From Actinomycetota bacterium (GTDB lineage Bacteria > Actinomycetota > Thermoleophilia > Gaiellales > Gaiellaceae), in assembly GCA_013812465.1 (NCBI GenBank), contig JACCTK010000111.1, positions 1 through 6,741 on the forward strand: 6,741 bases of DNA, in the 5' to 3' direction. Positions within the stretch are counted from its first letter, which is position 1. Each line of letters begins with the position of its first letter. The notes beneath the pieces are model-generated. The model ran no database searches. It worked only from the letters and a program-made list of their open reading frames with translations, and was not told the DNA's origin. This document shows, in pieces, positions 1 through 4,723 of the stretch. The position numbers were made by a program, and so were the translations under genes.

Positions 1-125
1 GCATCGAGCTCGCGCGGCTCGAGCTCGGAGGATTGCAGCCGGTCGAGGAGGGCACGCGGGAAAAGGTGCTGAAGGTCGTCAAGGACGCGTTCCAGCCGGC
101 GCCTGCTCCCGCGCCGCCTGGTTAG
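1..125 (+). CDS. C-terminal end of an unrecognised protein (5' truncated)
   Basis: An open frame enters from the left edge and stops at TAG 123-125, giving about 40 residues from position 3. The tail is charged and probably helical (acidic and basic residues around 'EEGTREKVLKVVKDAF') and ends in a Pro/Ala-rich stretch 'QPAPAPAPPG'. Most third codon positions are G or C, as expected for a real gene in this genome. No catalytic motif is visible, so no function is assigned. It lies 90 bp upstream of the epimerase gene on the same strand and may belong to the same glycan cluster, but nothing in the sequence demonstrates this. Confidence 0.6.
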   Translation, partial: IELARLELGGLQPVEEGTREKVLKVVKDAFQPAPAPAPPG

Positions 126-180
126 ACCGGGACAAAGCCGGGTGCGGACAACAAACAGGTCTCATTGTCGCATGTTCGAG

Positions 181-209
181 TTGCCGAACTTCCGTTAGCA
201 AACTAGGTT
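181..209 (+). promoter_or_regulatory. Possible promoter of the epimerase gene (leaderless geometry)
   Basis: TTGCCG (181-186) and TAGGTT (204-209) are 17 nt apart. They match the sigma-70-type consensus at 4/6 and 3/6 positions. The ATG at 216 lies 6 nt after the -10-like box, so a transcript from here would start at or next to the start codon. Leaderless mRNAs are common in actinobacteria. The match is weak and could be chance. Confidence 0.22.
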
Positions 210-215
210 GAGAGA

Positions 216-1280
216 ATGAGTGTTGTCGTGGTCACAGGGGCTGCTGGCCTGATCGGTTCAGAGGCTGTCGAACACTTTGTCGCGCAAGGCATGGACGTTG
301 TCGGTATTGACAATGACATGAGGCGTACCTTCTTCGGCGACGAAGCGTCCACGCGATGGAATCGGGAAAGACTCGAACGAACTCTTGGGGGCGCTTACAC
401 GCATCTCGACCTCGACATTCGGGATCGAGTGGGGATAGAACAACTCTACTCTCGTCTCGCAAAGCAAATCACGGCCATCATTCACTGTGCAGCCCAACCG
501 TCCCACGATTGGGCAGCGAGTAATCCTCATGTCGACTTTGACGTGAACGCTGTTGGCACCCTCAATCTGCTCGAGGCTACCCGCATTCATTGTCCGGAAG
601 CGCGGTTCGTCTTCATGTCCACGAATAAGGTCTACGGGGATACGCCGAATCGACTCCCGCTCGTCGAGCTGCCGACACGGTGGGAGATCGAGCCGGGCCA
701 CGCGTATGAGAGCGGTATTCGGGAGGACATGTCGGTAGACTATACGCTTCACAGTCTATTTGGAGCATCGAAGTTAGCGGCGGACGTACTGGTGCAGGAG
801 TATGGTCGCTATTTTGGAATGGCGACAGCGTGCTTTCGAGGCGGAACGCTCACTGGATCGCGGCACGCAGCGACCCAACTACACGGATTTCTCGCCTTTG
901 TGATGCGTTGCACAATGACAGCCACGCAGTACACGATTTTCGGTTATGGCGGAAAACAGGTTCGTGACGTAATCCACAGTCGTGATGTTCTCTCTGCAAT
1001 TGACGCGGTGCTGGCCGATCCGCGTCCCGGTGAGATCTATAATCTTGGTGGCGGACGGGTGAGTAACATTTCCGTGCTCGAAAGCATCGAGCTTTGCGAA
1101 GGAATAGCGGGACGTTCTCTTGATTGGAAATACGAAGAACAAAACAGAGTCGGAGATCACATTTGGTGGATCTCCGACATGCGAAAATTTCAATCTCATT
1201 ACCCCTCATGGACGCTTGAATATGAGTTGAAGCGGATCGCAGAAGAGATCTACGAAGAAAATCGCGAGCGCTGGAGATGA
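216..1280 (+). CDS. NAD-dependent sugar epimerase/dehydratase, CDP-paratose 2-epimerase-like (extended SDR)
   Basis: A 354-residue extended short-chain dehydrogenase. The Rossmann motif TGAAGLIGS is at residues 7-15, and Asp32 in GIDND is positioned to bind the NAD ribose. 'STNKVYGD' (135-142) is a hallmark of the CDP-tyvelose/paratose epimerase group. 'RGGTLTG' (208-214) and '[10 protein letters not shown]' (249-258) are typical C-half motifs. The family interconverts nucleotide sugars in the cytosol, often for O-antigen or exopolysaccharide. The usual YxxxK is FGASK here (Phe182, Lys186), so the acid/base Tyr is missing and the exact reaction is uncertain. The ATG start puts the Rossmann motif at the normal distance from the N-terminus; the ribosome site is weak (GAGAG just upstream). 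The stop overlaps the next gene's start by 4 bp. GC is lower than in the neighbours, falling to about 40-50% in the 3' half, which suggests acquisition by transfer. Family assignment is firm; substrate is unknown. Confidence 0.92.
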   Translation: MSVVVVTGAAGLIGSEAVEHFVAQGMDVVGIDNDMRRTFFGDEASTRWNRERLERTLGGAYTHLDLDIRDRVGIEQLYSRLAKQITAIIHCAAQPSHDWAASNPHVDFDVNAVGTLNLLEATRIHCPEARFVFMSTNKVYGDTPNRLPLVELPTRWEIEPGHAYESGIREDMSVDYTLHSLFGASKLAADVLVQEYGRYFGMATACFRGGTLTGSRHAATQLHGFLAFVMRCTMTATQYTIFGYGGKQVRDVIHSRDVLSAIDAVLADPRPGEIYNLGGGRVSNISVLESIELCEGIAGRSLDWKYEEQNRVGDHIWWISDMRKFQSHYPSWTLEYELKRIAEEIYEENRERWR

Positions 1281-2083
1281 GGGATCTCGGGAAGCGCAAT
1301 GTGCTGGGGGTTCTCGTGGATGCCGTGGATCGTGAGGCGGCGGTCGAGAAGGTGGTGCGAGCAGCGCGTCAGCGCAAGTCACTGCAGGTGACGGCACTGG
1401 CCGTTCACGGCGTGATGACCGGGAACCGCGACATACTTCAGAGAAATAGGTTGAATCGATTCGATCTGGTCCTTCCCGACGGGCAACCGGTTCGCTGGGC
1501 GCTCAACGTGCTGCACCGGACGAAGCTCGGATCTTCCGTTCGCGGTACGGACGTGACGATTGGGGTACTTGCTGCCGCCGAGCGCGAGGGACTCGCCGTA
1601 CTCTTCTACGGAAGTCGGCGCGAGACGCTCGATCGTATGGTCGCACGCGTTGAACAAAAATTTCCGGATCTACAGGTCGCCGGCTCGAAGCCTTCGTTGT
1701 TTCGCGCAATCGACGAGAAGACTCAAGCGACAATCGCAGATGAACTGCGCGACTCTGGTGCCGAGATTATCTTTGTCGGTCTCGGGTGTCCGCGTCAAGA
1801 GACTTTTGTGCATGCCATGAGTGAGCGAGTCGGCGTGCCGATGATCGCGGTCGGCGCTGCGTTCGATTACCTTGCCGGAACACTTCTTGAACCGCCGATA
1901 TTGCTCCGCCGATGGGGACTCGAATGGGCGTGGCGACTTCTCTTGGAACCCCGTCGTCTCTGGCGGCGCTATCTGCTGCTCAATCCTGCGTATCTGGGAT
2001 TGCTCACGCTCCAGGCGCTCGGCGTGTATCGACCGGCCGCTCCGGCACGCGGCGCAGCTGGCATCGGGCGCCTGGATGCGTGA
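1277..2083 (+). CDS. WecG/TagA/CpsF family (GT26) glycosyltransferase
   Basis: A 268-residue protein of usual family length. Family motifs in order: DGQPVRW (68-74, with Asp68 at the position of the catalytic Asp in TagA-type enzymes), 'RGTDV' (89-93), 'FYGSRRETL' (110-118), [10 protein letters not shown] (166-175), [11 protein letters not shown] (191-201). The basic, tryptophan-rich tail (about 208-240, '[20 protein letters not shown]') corresponds to the membrane-associating appendage of the family. These enzymes act at the inner face of the cytoplasmic membrane and transfer a sugar, often N-acetylmannosamine or its uronate, to a polyprenyl-linked acceptor during teichoic-acid, enterobacterial common antigen or capsule synthesis. 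The start ATG overlaps the epimerase stop (ATGA, 1277-1280), so translation is probably coupled, and the epimerase product may feed this pathway. GC is intermediate between the epimerase and the core genes. Donor and acceptor cannot be told from sequence. Confidence 0.93.
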   Translation: MRDLGKRNVLGVLVDAVDREAAVEKVVRAARQRKSLQVTALAVHGVMTGNRDILQRNRLNRFDLVLPDGQPVRWALNVLHRTKLGSSVRGTDVTIGVLAAAEREGLAVLFYGSRRETLDRMVARVEQKFPDLQVAGSKPSLFRAIDEKTQATIADELRDSGAEIIFVGLGCPRQETFVHAMSERVGVPMIAVGAAFDYLAGTLLEPPILLRRWGLEWAWRLLLEPRRLWRRYLLLNPAYLGLLTLQALGVYRPAAPARGAAGIGRLDA

Positions 2084-2126
2084 CGGCCCGATGTGTCGCC
2101 CGGCTCGCTGAATTATTGCGCCACTC
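2084..2126. other. Short spacer between convergent genes
   Basis: 43 bp separate the glycosyltransferase stop from the asd stop on the other strand. I see no convincing stem-loop or T-run on either strand, so transcription may run through or end by Rho-dependent termination. Confidence 0.6.
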
Positions 2127-3062
2127 TCAAGCCGCTGGTCGATGCCCGAGAAGAAGCTCGACTATCTGAATCGCGTTCAGCGCCGCGCCCTTGCGCAGGT
2201 TGTCGCAGGCGAGGAAGAGGGCCAGCCCGTTCTCCAAGGCGTGGTCCTCGCGGATGCGACCGACCAGCACCTCGTCGAGCCCCGTCGCCGCTAGCGGCGA
2301 GGGAAACTGCTCGAGGCGAAGACCAGGCGCCTCCCCGAGGAGCATTTGCGCCTGATCGGGCCCGAGCGGCTCCTCGGTCTCCACCCAGAGCGCCTCGGCG
2401 TGACCGACCAGAACGGGAACGCGGACACACGTCGCGCTCACGGGCAGGTCCGGCAGCTCGAGGATCTTCTGCGTCTCTGCCCGGATCTTCGACTCTTCTT
2501 CGAGCTCGACTCCGTCGAAGTCCCAGTCCATGCGCAGGTCGTGCTTCTCGACAGGCTCCTCGAGCAGCCGCTGCATGGCCTGCGAGCCTGCCCCGGCGGC
2601 GGATTGGTAGGTCGCCACTCGGACGCGGCGAAGCCCGACGGCATCGCGCAGCGGCGCCAGCACCATGGTCAGCGGAATCGAGCAGCAGTTCGGATTCGCG
2701 ACGACCCCGGAGTTCCCACGGGCGCGCTCGCCGTTCACCTCGGGCACGACGAGCGGAACCCCGTCCTGCAGCCGAAACGCGGACGACTTGTCGACGCAGA
2801 GGGCGCCGGCCCGAGCCGCAGGCGGGACGAGCTCGCGGCTTGCTGACGCTCCGACCGAGAACAGGCAGATGTCCAACTCGGCGGCGCCGAGTGCCTCAGG
2901 AGTGGCTTCCTCGACGATGAGATCGCCGAGCCGCATGCCCGCCGACTGCGAGGATGCAAACACGCGGATCGATTCGTGACCTCGCTCGCGCAGAAGCTCG
3001 AGAGTGACCCGCCCGACTGCGCCGGTCGCGCCGACGACACCAATTCGCGCGTCGTCACGCAT
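2127..3062 (-). CDS. asd: Aspartate-semialdehyde dehydrogenase
   Basis: A 311-residue cytosolic enzyme that reduces L-aspartyl phosphate to aspartate semialdehyde with NADPH, feeding lysine/diaminopimelate, threonine and methionine synthesis. The NADP loop is GATGAVG (10-16). SSAFR (93-97) is an active-site loop. The nucleophile is Cys126 in NPNCCS (123-128). TYQSAAGAG (151-159) holds the conserved Gln153. CVRVPVLVGH (212-221) holds substrate Arg214 and catalytic His221, with the same 7-residue spacing as E. coli R267/H274. 'DNLRKGAALNAIQIVE' is the family C-terminus. At 311 residues it is shorter than the usual 330-370. The loss lies between Gln153 and Arg214 (61 residues against roughly 90-105 in well-known homologues), where the 'AFN.iP' segment would be. 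All catalytic residues remain, so it is probably active. The ATG at 3062 has a weak GAAGAG site 7 nt upstream. Aspartokinase is not adjacent in this window. Confidence 0.96.
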   Translation of the reverse strand: MRDDARIGVVGATGAVGRVTLELLRERGHESIRVFASSQSAGMRLGDLIVEEATPEALGAAELDICLFSVGASASRELVPPAARAGALCVDKSSAFRLQDGVPLVVPEVNGERARGNSGVVANPNCCSIPLTMVLAPLRDAVGLRRVRVATYQSAAGAGSQAMQRLLEEPVEKHDLRMDWDFDGVELEEESKIRAETQKILELPDLPVSATCVRVPVLVGHAEALWVETEEPLGPDQAQMLLGEAPGLRLEQFPSPLAATGLDEVLVGRIREDHALENGLALFLACDNLRKGAALNAIQIVELLLGHRPAA

Positions 3063-3095
3063 GCGCGTGCTCTTCGATCGCGCCAGAATCTCCCC

Positions 3096-3139
3096 AAAAA
3101 AACACTGAACCGGCTGACCCGAAGGCCCGCCGGTTCAGT
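3096..3139 (-). terminator. Strong intrinsic terminator hairpin between recR and asd (possible asd leader element)
   Basis: Read on the minus strand, bases 3139-3104 form an 11-bp perfect stem (ACTGAACCGGC with GCCGGTTCAGT), a single G/A mismatch, four more pairs (GGCC with GGTC, one of them G-U) and a UUCG tetraloop. One base later comes T7 (3102-3096). This is a textbook Rho-independent terminator for transcription leaving recR, whose stop is 81 nt upstream. Only 33 nt separate the T-run from the asd ATG, so the element could also act as an attenuator or a 5' stabilising hairpin of asd mRNA. There is no T-run for the plus direction. Confidence 0.85.
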
Positions 3140-3145
3140 AGGGGC

Positions 3146-3174
3146 ACTGTAGAAACCCAGCGGGCCGGTTGCAA
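3146..3174 (-). promoter_or_regulatory. Candidate asd promoter overlapping the recR-asd terminator region
   Basis: On the minus strand TTGCAA (3174-3169) and TACAGT (3151-3146) are exactly 17 nt apart, each matching the sigma-70-type consensus at 4 of 6 positions. A start 7 nt downstream would fall on A at 3139, the first base of the terminator hairpin. There is no room for a standard promoter between the T-run and the asd ATG, which favours this site, but the match is only moderate. Confidence 0.35.
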
Positions 3175-3195
3175 GGCGGCGTACTGTGAAAAAGT

Positions 3196-3206
3196 CGCAA
3201 ATTGCG
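3196..3206. repeat. 11-bp palindrome in AT-rich spacer after recR
   Basis: CGCAA-A-TTGCG is a perfect short palindrome with A-rich flanks (about 3189-3214), unusual in this GC-rich region. It lies upstream of the candidate asd promoter and could be a protein-binding site. It is short enough to be chance. Confidence 0.25.
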
Positions 3207-3220
3207 TAAAAAACATCGTA

Positions 3221-3811
3221 CTACATCTCCCGTCGACCGGAGAGGGCACGCCCGAGCGTCACCTCGTCTGCATATTCGAGGTCTCCGCCGACCGGAAGGC
3301 CGCTCGCGAGCCGGGTGACGCGCACCCTCCCGCGCAGCTTGTCGGCGAGATAGGCCGCTGTCGCCTCCCCGGTCATCGTCGGATTGGTTGCGAGGACGAT
3401 CTCCTCTACCTCGCCTCGCTCGATCCGCGCCAAGAGCCCGCCGATCCGCAGATCCGACGGCTCGACGCCGTCGAGTGGCGAAAGAGCCCCGCCGAGGACG
3501 TGATAGAGCCCGCGGTACTCGTGCGTTCGCTCGAGGGACACCACATCGACCGGCTGCTCGACCACGCAGATGACCGAGCGGTCGCGGCGCATGTCCGAGC
3601 ACATGTCGCAGAGCTCCTCCTCCGTGAGGTTTCCGCACTCGCGGCAGAACCGCACGCGAGCCTTGACCTCCTCGATCGCGCGCGCGAGCCCGACGGCATC
3701 CTCCGCGCGAGCGGAGAGGAGATGGAACGCGAGGCGCTGCGCGGTCCTGCGCCCGATGCCCGGAAGCTTCGCGAGCTGGGTGACGAGATCCTCGACGGCC
3801 GGACTGAGCAC
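3221..3811 (-). CDS. recR: Recombination mediator protein RecR
   Basis: A 196-residue protein (family about 200). RecR works with RecF and RecO to load RecA onto SSB-coated gapped DNA in the cytoplasm. The helix-hairpin-helix 'LAKLPGIGRRTAQRLAFHL' is at about residues 13-31. The zinc finger has Cys56, Cys59, Cys68 and Cys71 (CRECGN...CDMC), one position off E. coli C57-C72. The Toprim domain starts at about residue 79 (SVICVVEQPVDV, Glu85) and continues through 'YRGLYHVLGGALSPLDG'. I chose the GTG at 3811 because 'LSPAVEDLVTQL' then aligns with the usual RecR N-terminus. A GTG at 3841 (206 aa) and an ATG at 3886 (221 aa) are in frame but add non-homologous residues; none has a good ribosome site. 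Gene order is unusual: recR commonly follows dnaX and a YbaB-type gene, but a divergent membrane-protein gene lies upstream here. Confidence 0.96.
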   Translation of the reverse strand: MLSPAVEDLVTQLAKLPGIGRRTAQRLAFHLLSARAEDAVGLARAIEEVKARVRFCRECGNLTEEELCDMCSDMRRDRSVICVVEQPVDVVSLERTHEYRGLYHVLGGALSPLDGVEPSDLRIGGLLARIERGEVEEIVLATNPTMTGEATAAYLADKLRGRVRVTRLASGLPVGGDLEYADEVTLGRALSGRREM

Positions 3812-3884
3812 GCGGGGAGCGTAGCCGTCTCTTTCGGACACCCAGTTCTGTTCAGGTTCTCGCTTCGAGTGCCGATGGGGTCGC
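3812..3884. promoter_or_regulatory. Divergent spacer expected to hold recR and membrane-protein promoters
   Basis: 73 bp lie between the chosen recR start and the divergent gene's ATG, so both promoters should be here or overlap the coding starts. I cannot pick out a -10/-35 pair with confidence on either strand. If recR starts further upstream, the spacer shrinks or disappears. Confidence 0.35.
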
Positions 3885-4568
3885 ATGGAGCGGGTGAGTC
3901 CCGAGCTCGTTCTCGTCGATCCCTCCTTGGCCGAGCGCGAGCGCTCACGTCTCCCGCATCCCGACGACACCCTCGCGCGTCTGGAAGCGCTCGTCCAAAC
4001 GTCGCGAATGGCGTCTCTGGCGCGAAGGAGCATGGAGGCGCCAGCAAGTCGCGCTCCTGACAGCATCGAATCGCCACGTCGGATCTCTCGCGCCGGACGG
4101 CGTCGGTCGGTGGCCTTCGCGGGAGGCGCGACTGCCGGAGCTCTCGTCATCGCCCTGCTCGTGGGAGTTCGAGTTGATCTGGGTGGAGCTCCGGCAGGCG
4201 CCGACACTGTCGTGCTCGAGGCGCCGATCAGCGAGTCCGCGCCGGAAGCGCCGGTCGAAGCCGACGAGGCCTCGCCTTCCCCGGTCGACCGAACGCCGCC
4301 ACCGCCCGCCCCTGCGCCGCAGCGCTTTGCCTGGGCGCCTGCCTCTGGCGCGGCGTCCTATCACGTCGAGCTCTTTCTCGGCTCGTCGAAGGTGTTCGAA
4401 ACCGGCACGAGGCAACCCGCCGTGACGGTCCCGGCTCGCTGGAGATTCGAAGGACGAACCCGGACTCTCGTGCCAGGTGACTATCGCTGGTACGTGTGGC
4501 CGGTGCGCTCGGGCAGGCGATCGGGCACGGCGATTGTCCAGGCGCGGCTCGTCGTCCCACCCCGCTGA
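3885..4568 (+). CDS. Single-pass membrane protein with small FN3-like ectodomain (unnamed family)
   Basis: A 227-residue protein. The N-terminal about 70 residues are charged and probably cytosolic, opening with 'SPELVLVDPSLAERER'. A basic patch (RRISRAGRRR, 65-74) precedes one hydrophobic helix (about 75-96), giving an N-in/C-out topology. A Glu/Pro/Ala-rich linker (about 110-145) leads to an outside domain (146-227) with 'FAWAPASGAASYHVELFLGS' and 'LVPGDYRWYVWPV', a beta-sandwich style like fibronectin III. From memory, similar 'SPELVLVDP' proteins occur in Thermoleophilia; function is unknown. The ATG at 3885 has GGGG 4 nt upstream. A GTG at 3894 would start directly at 'SPELVLVDP' and may be the true start. 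No enzyme motif is visible. It lies 155 bp before the secreted FN3-repeat gene on the same strand, so a joint role at the cell surface is plausible but unproven. Confidence 0.82.
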   Translation: MERVSPELVLVDPSLAERERSRLPHPDDTLARLEALVQTSRMASLARRSMEAPASRAPDSIESPRRISRAGRRRSVAFAGGATAGALVIALLVGVRVDLGGAPAGADTVVLEAPISESAPEAPVEADEASPSPVDRTPPPPAPAPQRFAWAPASGAASYHVELFLGSSKVFETGTRQPAVTVPARWRFEGRTRTLVPGDYRWYVWPVRSGRRSGTAIVQARLVVPPR

Positions 4569-4723
4569 CCACTCGGTTGGGGCGTACCAGGACCTGCGTG
4601 ACTGGCGTCACTGGCAGGGGGGAACTTGCTCGCATGGTTGAGCCAAGTCGACCTGGCCGGAGGGGGGTCCTCACCCGATCGGGGGTCTAGCGCCGGAGCG
4701 GATTCGGCGACGAACCGGGGGTC
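4569..4723. other. Spacer with hairpin and repeated G-runs before the FN3-repeat gene
   Basis: 155 bp without a gene. An imperfect hairpin at 4594-4617 (CTGC+GTGAC, TGGC loop, GTCAC, 2-nt bulge, GCAG) lies 25 nt after the preceding stop. It has no T-run, so it is at best a weak terminator. G-runs of 5-6 occur at 4617-4622, 4662-4667, 4681-4685 and 4717-4721, the last three followed by TC. The last G-run ends 2 nt before the GTG start, too close for an ideal ribosome site. No clear promoter or riboswitch signature is visible. Confidence 0.4.

Noticed and set aside
2346..2846. A 166-codon plus-strand frame inside asd
   Set aside because: It is antisense to asd, whose catalytic motifs are all intact on the minus strand. 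The plus-strand product has no recognisable features.
3055..3249. A 64-codon minus-strand frame spanning the recR-asd spacer as a leader peptide
   Set aside because: It runs through the terminator hairpin and T-run into asd, lacks runs of Lys, Thr or Met codons, and has no ribosome site.
3884..3887. Two divergent genes sharing one start site (CATG read on both strands)
   Set aside because: This only works if recR starts at 3886. Homology favours 3811, so the shared CATG is probably coincidence.
3812..4207. N-terminal extension of RecR to 328 residues
   Set aside because: The added residues are Arg/Ser/Ala-rich, resemble nothing in RecR, and lie antisense to the well-supported membrane-protein gene. 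RecR is complete at about 196-206 residues.
4569..4723. c-di-GMP or c-di-AMP riboswitch ahead of the secreted protein gene
   Set aside because: Such riboswitches often precede actinobacterial cell-wall genes, but the conserved core sequences of neither class (GEMM or ydaO-like) could be found here.
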